In this document: one piece after another, positions 48,970-61,000 of the stretch
Layout of the letters: the number at the start of each line of letters is the position of its first letter
Position numbering within the stretch: position 1 is the stretch's first letter
From: Streblospio benedicti
Taxonomy: Eukaryota; Annelida; Polychaeta; Spionida; Spionidae
NCBI GenBank assembly: GCA_019095985.1
Contig: CM032665.1
Location: 38,318,160-38,382,159 of the forward strand
Direction of reading: 5' to 3'
DNA length: 64,000 nt
Translations under genes and position numbers: made by a program
The notes under the pieces: generated by a model
What the model saw: the letters and a program-made list of their open reading frames with translations, nothing else
What the model was told of the DNA's origin: nothing
The model's database searches: none

Positions 48970-51687
48970 CCAGGTTCTGATGGGTCACTTGGTTTTGTTT
49001 CTATATTTGTGTGACTTTCATTTCACTGAGAGATTCCGCTGCCTATTTTGTAATCCCCCCACCCCCCAACCCAACTACCTCCATTATCGCGCTGCAAGTT
49101 ATTGACAATAGGTATATAAAGTAACAATCAAAAGTTATACCAAGGAGTGTAAAACCAGTTAGCTAGGAAGCGAGGGAATAATTTCAGTCCAAATTCTCCT
49201 GTCTACGCAGGAATATGTTTAAATGTGACTGAGACCATAAATGATACGTATGGAAAAAGTTACATAACTTTATTTGAAGCACATTCTTAAAGTAACAATT
49301 AAAGTAAAATAATTCAACATACATGTTATATAGAATAATATAATAGTTATATGAATTACAAAAATAAAATTTTGCAAACATTCTCCACCATAATGTTGAA
49401 AATGTGACACACAATAAAGATCCTTGCATCTAGGTCAATGGTGACGAAACTCAAGAACATAAACTGAATAATATTCGATTATTTTTATTAGTTAATTAAT
49501 ATTTGCTATCTGCAATGCATAGAACTTCAGACGGAACTTACTCATTTTGATAGACTTCCATGGCAGTAATAGTATACATAAGACACCAAAATAGTATACA
49601 CACAGTTTGTGTGAGGCTTTATTTCTATTTGATAGTTAAGAGAATGCTGATTGAATTAAATGAAAAAGGGAACGGATAATTCAAAATCAAACTATCCTGT
49701 CCCACATAGTTCAGATACATTTTATTTAGTGTTAATCAAATTATCATCCATCTACAAATTGTTTCATACATGCAATTCAATTCCTTCAACCAACCTTGCA
49801 AAAATGGGCAGCAGTGTGAATTCCGCGAGCAAAATACATGTCCTAGGAATATTGAATGAGCAATAATATTTTACAGTTCTTTTTCTCATCTTGCAGTGAT
49901 TATTTTTTTTAAAGAAACATGCAAATGTGCCATTTAATTTTGGAGAGTTGTGTATTTCAATAAAATGGTAATGCATTTAGATATACACTTTCGATGATAT
50001 TATATTGAAATAGGCTTTCTAATGTTTAGATCAAGGTGTAATAATTGTAATTACAAAGTAGCTTCTACAGTTTATGATTTAAGGGATCGTGTATTACATG
50101 GACTATTGTGTTTTATTTGCATCATTCGACATCTTCAAGGTTTTGATTCTTTTAGCACGCTTGCATTTTTAACAATATCAGAATTTCACTTTTTAAATGC
50201 GAGATTAAAAGCGCTCAAAGAAACCAGATGATGAGAAACAGAGTAGGGGAGTTAGGGACAAATACAGAGAAGCATTGGCCGGGGGTTTACCCCAACACGT
50301 AGTTTCACATTCGATTTTGGTTACACATTGCAAGTTGTATGCCACAACCGAAGGTTATTTCTGCACATTTTACAAGAAAAATTACTCAACATCATAAAAT
50401 GAAAAGTATCAGTGTACACAACCAAATATCAAAATGATTGTGTATTCTGGACAGTATGTTTGGTTTGATGTTGAATGTATACTGACATTCTAAACACTAT
50501 ACATAGAATAGCACCATAAAAAGTATATTTGGAATGTTTACACGGGTTTCACTATGCATAAGTAGACTTCTATTCCTATAGACATATCGCTATAACCGTG
50601 TGGATATATAAAAGTGAAAGCTTTCTATATTTTGATACAAATTGTAAAACATATGGACATATATTTCATAAATATAAAAAGCCTCCAAACCAAAAACACA
50701 ATAGCTGATACAATATTCATTCTGTACACACGTTCAGGTGAAATTTTCTCCTTATATTAGAAATTTTGGCACATACACATCTACATACACATACACAACG
50801 AGGATGGGATATATAAAACCTCCTAACATAACGTTATTTTGTTGTTTTGTAAGCGCATAAGCATCAATTCCTACCACTACCATATATTCAAATTTATAAT
50901 GAATGGGTTATTGTATGTCTTAATGAATAAAGAATTCCTACATGTACCTTCAAATGTAAAGAACCTGCACTCTTATATTAAGCTGCAATGCATGCAATGC
51001 GTTATGTAACGGCAAGTCGAAAAATGATACTAAACTACCTGTCTATTTCAACGAAACACTCGCCAAGATCGCATATATTTCATTAACAGCAGGCTTTGTA
51101 GCGTATTAATTTGAGTATAACATCAACCAGTAAATTATACCAGACAGATGCAAATTTTCCCGATATCCACAATCCGACTCGTATGATTTGCACGACTCCC
51201 ACTTTTTGGAGAAGTATCTGCAGCTATTAACCAACGAATTGTGTTGTCGTAATCGTAGTCTGACAGCACAGTTTAACAACTAACTCTGGTAGTAACATTG
51301 GTAAGTAGCCTGATGTAGTGTACTGATAAATTGAAAAACGCAGTAGAACCATGAGATATACCAAAGGTCACCATGCATATCTTCTCTGGCTGCATGCAGG
51401 AGCTTGTTCGCAGTTCTAAATACATCAGTAACATATCGATCTAACGGCTCAATGTGGTAGAAGTTCAACACAAAACCTTTCCCCCAGAAATACTCTCTTG
51501 CCATTAAATCTACGTGCCAACAGAACAGCAAATAGCCTGATTAAACTGCGCCGTAAATGAGAAAATGCTAGCATAAAATCCTACAATAAGACAACTTCGA
51601 TAATTTTGTCACAGTTACCTGCTACTAACATCACCAGACGAATGCACACACAAACGCTAGTAGCTAGCTAGCGCATGGTTCTAGCTT
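48970..51687. other. No gene seen; includes probable 3' UTR of the membrane-protein gene
   Basis: AT-rich. The part just below 51688 should be the 3' UTR of the minus-strand membrane-protein gene. An 83-codon minus frame at 51280-51531 is unsupported. Confidence 0.4.
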
Positions 51688-52080
51688 CTAGAACCTGCTG
51701 TTCGATGTCTCATACGAATACGTGCGGTAATTGTTGTTGCCGGAACTCTTCTGCTGCAGAGTGCTGCCGCCACCGCCACCCCCGGTAGGGGACGCCGGCG
51801 ACTGCTGTTTCTGAAGCGCCGGCGCCATATCGGGCGTCCACCGCTGGTAGAGCGCGTTCTCGTCGCGCCTGTCTTCGCCGTCGTTGTCAAGGTTACCGTC
51901 AAGCGAGCGGGCGCGCGTCACGGGCGCGGCGAACACCTCGTCACCGTCCAGCAGCTCCACGGAACGGGAGATGTGCGAATAGTGCTGCTGCTGCTGCTGG
52001 CGGGGGCGCGGGGAGGTGACGTAGCCGCGTGGGGACGGGGAGGGCACCGTGTCCTGGTGGGCCATCACCCAGTTCTGTAC
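51688..52080 (-). CDS. Membrane protein exon 8: C-terminal
   Basis: 130 codons plus TAG. It begins VQNWVMAHQD after CACCACCACCAG, has a (CAG)n-encoded Gln run, an acidic patch (DGNLDNDGEDRRDEN), a Gly run and the end YRTYSYETSNSRF. The last four residues are not a classic PDZ ligand. Confidence 0.85.
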   Translation of the reverse strand, partial: VQNWVMAHQDTVPSPSPRGYVTSPRPRQQQQQHYSHISRSVELLDGDEVFAAPVTRARSLDGNLDNDGEDRRDENALYQRWTPDMAPALQKQQSPASPTGGGGGGSTLQQKSSGNNNYRTYSYETSNSRF

Positions 52081-55000
52081 CTGGTGGTGGTGAACAACGA
52101 CAGCAGCTTTATATAAATATACAGTTTGATACTTTGAACCGATATTTGTGTACGTGTACACATACCAGGATAGATGATTCTCCACCATAATAGCAGCTTG
52201 ATATGTTGGTTGTGTTGTGTAGTGAGAATAGGATTTAACGTGTGCTGCTAATTAATAATTGTTGATAGAGATTCTCTCTTACTATTGCACCAGTATCGAT
52301 AAAAGGCAAGATTGTGCTTTTGCTCATAACAAAAAATATAGTTTAACTTTGAGACGCATATGAAATTGGCAGTGAATATAAATATCCCATTTATTTTTAA
52401 TTGATTGCAAGTTGAAGCTGTTTGTTATGTATGTAACGTTATTAATATTTGTAACATGAACGACCCATTGACTACACATATAGATCTCTTAAGTGGTTCG
52501 ATGAGACATGACCATTACATTCAACTGTTTTAGAGACACTGGTTGCAAATGGAGTACCAACTTGATGTTCTGAAAGCCCATCAAATCCAGTAATAGGTAC
52601 TTACAAGGTGGCAGCTGCTGTTTGTCTTTACTACGTGCACATGACATATTGTTCACAATGCGTGCAATGATGAATCTACAGTTGAAAACCTAAACAGTAT
52701 ACTAAGTGGCCATCACACATTAGATGCTGTGTTCTAATTCTGCTATTTCTCATTAATTCCCCCATTTCGCACGTCAAATGTATGCAGATTATAGCCGATT
52801 TAAGTGTAACTCATTGGTGTGCCGAGAGCATACCACATCGCCCACGAGCATGTCGGCCCGATACTCGTCTTTAATCATCTTTATTCGTCCCTCTATCAGG
52901 CCTTTTCGTCGCACCCCATGTCTAATCACCCAAAATTAGGTGGGAAGAGTGGGGACAAGACGCGATGATTGGCCGCCCTAGCAGCAACCGTTGTAGAATG
53001 ATTAAGACACATTATGACGAGATTGCAATCCATAATGGACGAAAATTACAACCGATTGACAGTAAGAGTACAGACGACTAGCACTAAATTGTGTCAATGA
53101 GCACAACCCAATAATGCAGCCCCATCTGGACACAGTGTGGAAGAATACAAGCCAAGTATAGGCACGTGGCCGATTTTTCATCAAACATCGCAATCGGCCA
53201 CAATCGGCGCTATGCTAATGAGTGGTGAAATTGGGGTGTAAAGGATCGCAGGCATCAATTGTGCTATGTACACATCGTATCGTCTTTAGCCCGAACTCTG
53301 ACTGTTTTGCAAACTGCACCAATTTGGTGAATACAGTATTGCAAAAATTCGAAAGGTGAACATCATAGCCGCATAGGTGGCCTCTCTATGGTGGTCTATT
53401 TACGACACTTTATGAACACGCAAAACTGTCTCCTTACAGAGGTGGATGCGATAGAGAGGTGCGGATATTACAGTGTGAATTCCTGCTGTTACCTGGTGTG
53501 TCTTGGCGGGCAGTGTGGCTGAGTTGTTGACGATGTAGTAGGTGGGCTCGGTGTTGAGCCGCTGGGAGCGCGGGGCAGTGCGGCTCACGAGGACGGGCTC
53601 GGTGAGGGCCCCGCCGTGGCGGCTGCTCGCCACGCTGTATACTGAAACATGCACAGCACAGCTCACCACAAAGGAAATGTATCTCCGTGTGTTGTACTAT
53701 GGAATATCAATCACTTATGATTCAAGGGACCTGTAGTAAACATAAATGCACAAACCCTAATCTTAAAAGTCAAACTGTAAGTGCAATTGAAGAGCCTCTT
53801 TGTCAGGAGCATCTAGGGGTTGGCTCCAAGAGGTATTATGAGAGAGGTGGTCTCTTTATAGAGGTAGTCGCTTTATAGATGTATAGATATATATGCATAG
53901 TCTTATTTGGGTGTTCTATTGTAGATTTTAGATGTTTGTGTTTACACACTTTACGTTGATAGTTGGTAGCCAGATGAACATTCTTTGTGTGAGCGTTCAC
54001 ATCGTATGAAAGCAAAACTAACAGCCTTGGGTGCGAATTTGTATTGCTGCATTTTCCATGACAGGCAATTGTGAACTAGAATTTACTTTATCCAGCAAAC
54101 ATAAAGGAACAACCATATTGCATGACGTAAACAAGGACACCTATAAAGCTACAACAGTTTTTGATCTAAACGATACCCTATATATACATGTAATAAAAAA
54201 GGTCGTCAGCAAGGCTATCTTTTGTATTATGAGCTCAAGACACTTAACATTGCTAATCTGTAGTAAGGTCTTAGATAGAAATTAGTTGTTGTAAGTCTCA
54301 GCTTACACGGAGAGACATGTGAGTAGTATCAACAAAGTTACCTGGAAGCACCAACCACTTATCCAGCGGAGGCATTGCACCCAGGGATCACGCCTGGCCT
54401 CGACGGCCCCCGTCACCCCCCTGGATTGTGTACGTTACTCTGACTACTCCTGTTGTGTTTCCTAAATCCACACGTGCACTACCTGGACACAGGCGATCCA
54501 TAGATTGTGTGGTTTATACCCAGGTTTCACGAGAGGCCTCCAAGTGTGGAGGACTTCGCACCGGTGCTGACACCCTGTGCTACGGGCGTCCCCTACACAC
54601 AGCCACCCGGGACCAAGTCCACGACGGTGAGGGGGGGGGCACAGGTCAACCTCGGTAAGAACAGTTAAAGAGGTCCTATTCCCACCCGGAATAGTTTGCC
54701 AGCCCTAACTGCTGCTGTACCAGCGTCTAAGAGTAATATGCCGTTATCCAGTACAAGAGAGGACTGATTCCCTAATCCTACAGTGGTCAAGCTATCACGG
54801 TGTGTGTAACTGGGGATCGTATGCCTAGTCCAGTGCAACTTTTTTAAGGAGGAATTATACTCTGCAGTCATGCGGCAATGAGCCCGCGTACTGGAGGCCC
54901 TAACCAAACAAGATTTGTTACAGTAGAACATGAGCCAGACCACCGCCCACATGGGAAAAAAATCATATCATTGTTTAGTAAGACAGTAAACTTGATACGA

Positions 55001-58000
55001 GCTCCACCATTGCTCGCTTACCCTGCTGCTGTTGACGACGTTGTTTCTTGGCCTTGACCGGCTTGACCGGCACGAGCGTCCGCTGGAGCGTGGCACCGCC
55101 GTACTCGCTGGCGCTGGTGGCGGGAATGAGGGTGACGGGGCGCGTGAGGCGCGGGTCGGACCCCGCCCGCCGCAGGCCGCCCTCCACCAGCAGCCGCTGC
55201 TGCCGGCCGCCTGCTGGGCGAGGGGTACGGGTGACGGTGAGCACTTAGTGGTTGCAGTATGGCATGTTCTTTTCAGAGTGAATATCTGTTGTGTGTATGC
55301 TGTAGTGTGTGTATGTAGTGTGTTATCTCGCTATGTGCATACGGTAATCCCATTTGATTTACTTTATAGTCAATAGGCCTACTAATTAAAACAACGGTAT
55401 AATATTATAATGCCCAATTTTAAAATTTTGAAAACTTCGAAATTTCTGTGATTCCCCATAAGGATCCTCAGAAGTCTAAAACTAGTAGCAAACATTTCTT
55501 TTGTTCGAATTTGTCTGATAGGCTAGTGAGAACCGGTTCGGTGAGTGTACACTGTTTTACTGGTGTTCACCTAGGTACGACATTCGCGAAGGTTTGCTCA
55601 TGGCGTACAGGGCTGGCAAATTTTCACAATTTCTAGTCTATGACAAAAAAATGTTTCTGGCCCTTAATCATATAAAAAACTGACAACTGAAAACCCCACA
55701 TAATTATGTGATGTCTCTGACGTAGCACGATTTGTCGACTGACCTTCAAGGTTAAGCGCGGACATGGCCCGGCTCCCGGGGCGGTTCTCGGTGACGAGGT
55801 ACGCCTTCTTCACGGCCACGGGCTTGAGGGACGAGCTGACAGCGGACGCGGGCGAGTAGAGCGGGCGCGACACAATGCGGGCGGAGTCCACGGCGTCCTC
55901 GGCAGGGATGGCGATCTGCGGGCAACACTCGACACGCTATACCACCCGGGCTGACTCTTGCTTTTTTTAAAAATATATGGTGTATCAATACTATACAACA
56001 TGTCGTAGTTATTTCCACTGTTGTTTTGCTTCTTGTGCCAATAAGTCATGTCTCTCTGCTTTGATGTTGTTCTTTTCACTGTACACGTTTATTGAGCCTA
56101 TATTCGCTCGTAGATTCAGGCTTTTGGAATTGGGGGGTTCACCCACAGTATTACATGGGTTTAGTATATGTGGAGGCTCACGGAGATACCAAAATCACTG
56201 TGAAAGTAAAATTTGTTGTCTGGGAAAATTTGGATCTTCCAGTGTGAGTAATGAATGTCAAGTGTATTTTTTTTGCACTACCCTATTTAGCCTCTGTATT
56301 ATTCAACCCAGTGGTCTGGTTTAATGGGATCTCAAATAAACCTACTATGCAGCTCACCGTGGGCTCATCATAGAGCCTGCTTTGTGTCTGTGTAAAAATG
56401 ATCTTGCTGTGGGCTCTGCAGATTCATTGTGATTCTAACAGCTAGCATCAGTGAGTGATTAAAGACTCACAAGTTGTGAGTTAAGGCAGCAGGGAAGCAG
56501 TCGTTCAAAACAGTACTCAAACATTGTTCTAAGCGAAATAGGTGGTAACAGTGCTTTAAATAACATTACAACACCATCAGGAGGCAACCTACTATTCCAT
56601 AGCTTATCAGGTTCATAGGCAGATACACGGGGTGCAGGGGATCCGTGGCCCCTCTTTACCCACCGAAAATACATCATTTTCATAGGGTCTTTTTTACACA
56701 GCCGCCATCGATCGTGCACACGAAACCTATGAAATCCCTGAAATGCACACCCCCCGCTCCATTTCTAAAAACCTGGATCTGCCATTGAGGTTTACCGTGA
56801 GAGGCGGCGGTTTCTGCGCCCGCACCAGGCTGCCGCCGTCCTGGGCGTTGACGAGGTAGGCGCGCTGGGCGGTGGAGGTGGCGGCGGGCCGGGTGAGCGT
56901 GGTGAAGCCGCCGTCCGCCGGCACGCCGTTCTCCAGCATGTGCACCGTGTCGTGGTGGCTCGACGCGCCATTGGTCACTGCGTAACTGCAAGTAGGGGGC
57001 TCTGAGTTATAGTGGAGCTTTTGATGTAAACAGTGGAACTTCTCAATTAGAGTGGAACTTCTGATTTACTGTAAACCTTCAATATGCAGTAAAAACATTC
57101 AAACATTCAGTAGAACTTCTAATTCAAAGTAGAACTTCAAATTTGCACGGTACAACCCTTCACATACAGTGGAATCAGTAAAGTACAGTGGAAATTTTTA
57201 TTTACAGTGGAACCTCTGATTCAAAACAGTGGAACTTCTCAATTACAATGGATATTCTAATTATAAATTTACAGTAAAACACTTCAATGTACAGTAAAAC
57301 TTTTAAATTGCAGTAGAACTTCAAATTTAGAGTAGAATTTCTAATTTAGAGTAGAACTTCTGATTTACAGTGGAACTTCCAATTTACAGTAAAAATCGTG
57401 TTTTAAGACAACCTCTATAAAGAGATCGCCCCTTTAATAAGACTAGTTTAATGTGGTCCCAATTACCAAGTACTCACTGTAAACTAAACAGTAAAGAGAC
57501 TACCTAGGAGCTCCATATGTTCAGTCACTGAGATGGTTATGTTAGAAATAAAAGGTTCTACTGCAAAATGAATGTGTTTTGTTTTCTGCTTTCAGGCTGA
57601 GTAGCCTCTCCACCATTTTTATGAATTTGCTAAATGCATATGCGAAGGTTTTACTAGACACGCGGTGACATAATGCATTATTTCTTGGGTTTTATTCCTC
57701 ATCTCTGTCGCTTAGAGTGACAGGGAGATCAACTATTCATACCCTATAAAAGTGTGTGCGGTTTTTTGGGTGTGTTTCTGGTGTGGCCTGTTGCTTTCTC
57801 GTTTGTCTTATAGTATATATTCTCTATTGCATACAAGCAAAAATCTGTTTCAAAGTTAGTGCCTAATGTAACAAAATTGCACTCAAAGGTGACTGCCCCA
57901 AGATTATGACTATATACATGTACAAGTTGTACAAACCTAACCATCTTTTATTTTTACATGAAGAATTGCGGTATGTGTTGCTCATTGATTATGGACTATA

Positions 58001-61000
58001 TTCATCTACGTTAACATATTGTTTAAAACATCATGATGATTTGAGTATTTATGGCAGCTGACAAAAACTGGGAGGGTCTTGACTCCTAAAAACCAGTGCT
58101 ACAGGCACAGTGATAATATGTTAACTAGTGCGCACCATGCATCATGATTTGTACGCAGTCCTGATTTGAGTGCACGGGAAAACATGACAGGAAGTCAGCG
58201 GATCGCCAATTACGTGATTTGTTTTCGTTATTACATCATACATCTGAACGGACGTCAGCTTAAGTTCAACTGCACATTATAAATACAATGTGCGTGCATG
58301 TGTAAAGAAAATGGACCACTGCATCATCAACAGCACGTTATAAACACGAGTCACCAGTCATGTCTCTGCTTTGAATAATAACAGTAAGTTGTTGTTTGGC
58401 TTGATGTGGTCTCAAATGGCCTTACTTATGCAGCTCACGGTGGGCTCATCATAGAGCCTGCTTTGTGTCTGCGTAAGATGATCTTGCCGTGGGCTCGTGT
58501 GCGTTGTCTGACCATACAATACAGACGACATTATCCGTGGTGATTAACTTGAGGAATGAGCGTGCATTAATGCTCTTCAATTACGATCTAGTCAATTACT
58601 GTTACATTGAAACTCATACAGTAGAACCTCCAATTGAGACTTCCTCTATAAGCAGACCACTTCCATAATAAGACCAGTTATCACGTTCACGAACCTTCAT
58701 AAAGCTAACAAAATGAACCTATGTATAGAGACCACCGCTCTCTTGAGACCACCTAACACTGCTCCCAAAGGTGGTCCTAATAGAGAGGTACTACTGTAGG
58801 CCCTACATTTAGACAATAATCTGTAAATTTAAAATATTTGAACAAGTGGGATTAAAATATACATGTTGAAGGTCTTACGTGGGTTTGGCGTATGTTATTG
58901 TTGGCAGTTCTGACACCGGCCTCAGGGTGGAGCCCGGGTAGGTGGACGTGGGCGGCTGCTTGTTTAGACGATACCTGGAATGTTATGTCGAAGAGACTCA
59001 GTAATCACATCACACATTGAAGAAAAGCAGGGCAACCACGACAGCCTATACCATCACACCACCTAGGGTGTAGATATAAATAACTTTCAGTTAACAATGT
59101 TCACGTACGAACTGACGTAATTGAAATAAGCTAGGCAATAGGCTGCATAAAACCAACTCGTGTAAAAGTATGATATTCCATGCATTTTCTTTCTAATATG
59201 ATAGCGTGCATACTGTTTATGTCCATACAACCTATTTAAACTTATTGTTATGCGTATCTGGCAAAAGTTGAGAAATGAATCTAAATTGCGGCCATACAAA
59301 ATGGATCTCATAACGTCTCCCAATGTACAATTATAACCTGTTAGAGGTAGGTTTGCTCAACACATACCACCAGACTCAACCGGGAATCGAACCTTCGACC
59401 CTCTGGTCATGAGTCCAACTACCTATCAACTCGACCACGGAAGTACATGACTCTTAGTCTGGTGAATTAGGCTCCTACTGCGGTTGAGTCTGGTGGTGGG
59501 TGTTGAGCAAACTTACCTCCAACAGGTTGCACACTGCTCCGTGCACACCTACACGTTAATTAGGTACAGGTCATTGGGTTGAGAGAGTGAGTGAGTGATT
59601 GTGTGAGTGAATAGCAATGTGCTGCCTGTGCAAGTGTATGAGAAAATGATCAATTGCTTATCAATATGTGGGCCAATGACCTGGTGTAGATTGTAAAGTC
59701 ATGAGAGCAAAAAATTGGATCACGACTAATAAACCACCCCATTTACATTTACATCTGACTATATAGTCAGATATACTGTATACTGTAAGGGTTAGTGTAA
59801 ACCATAGCAGTGACCATTATATTCCCCTTACCCCCTCCCATGGTGCTGAGGCCCTTGTGCGTTACCTGCGCTTGCAGCCGTAGTAGATGAGCCAGATAAC
59901 GACGATCAGCATGACGAAGGCACCCACCGCGAACAGCACGTACGCCGCTACAACAGGGAACGGGGCAAAGGTACTATAGTCTGTCCAATAATTATTAACA
60001 GTGTTTGAATAAGCAGTTTTAGAAATGTACAGTGGAACCTCCAATTGAGACCACCTCTCTATTGAGACCACCTCTATAGTAAGACCAATTTTCACGGTCC
60101 CAAACCTCTAATAAAGCTACTGAAATGAACCTCTGTATACAGACGACCTCTTTTTGAGAGCACCTTCGCCCCAAAGGTTGTCCTGATAGAGAGGTTCTAC
60201 TGTAGTTATTTATAACTGACTAGGCTTGCTCGTATGCATTTTGTATTATAATCTAGCTTTGACCCGCATTTATCATATATGGGAATTGACTGCGGGCAAG
60301 TTCACCGATAGCTCTTTACAGTGGTCTAGGGTAAGGAGAAATTGTATTCTTACTGTGGAAATGGTCTCCACACACAGCTGGTCTTAATCAGAGGTTCCAC
60401 TGTACTGATATATGCATATCATCGAAGCGGATTTGGGCATAATTTTTATATATCAGAACGTGCATAATTACGGACGTGAGATGGTCACCCCAATAAAAAA
60501 TTTGTGGAGTGAAGTGGTCATGTTATAGATTTGTTCATGCTATATGAATGGTCTTTGATATATGTATTTAAGGATAACAAATGCATCAATATGCACGACA
60601 CAATAGGTGTACAAGCGCACACGCAGCACTACATACAACACAGTTCCAATGAAACGTAACGATTTTACCCACTTCAGCCTTTCGAGCAAGCTGTATTCAC
60701 AATAGCATTAAACCGTTTTGGTGAGTGTCAAGATTTTTTACTATCTGAGAGAACTCCCTTTGGTAATTCAATTAATTTGCTACAAATCCATTACCTAATC
60801 TTATGAAGCTGTGATAAAAATTTAGATATTTGCTTAGTGTCGAATGTGCACCAACATTGTCTCTTGACTGTAATCTAATAATCAAGTTATATGCTGGAAT
60901 AAGTGGTAGTGGGAGAAAACAAGACAAAACAGAAAAGTTTGGATTGCTGTTTGTTTTTATTTGTGTTTGCCTGCTTCAAAGTAATTCTCTTAGAAGAAAG

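Noticed and set aside
51280-51531. 83-codon minus frame with protein-like look
   Set aside because: It lies in the probable 3' UTR of the membrane-protein gene, with no splice sites and no family match.
59383-59441. Functional tRNA-Met or tRNA-Ile gene
   Set aside because: The promoter boxes and a CAT triplet are present, but acceptor and other stems do not close and it sits inside a mobile element.
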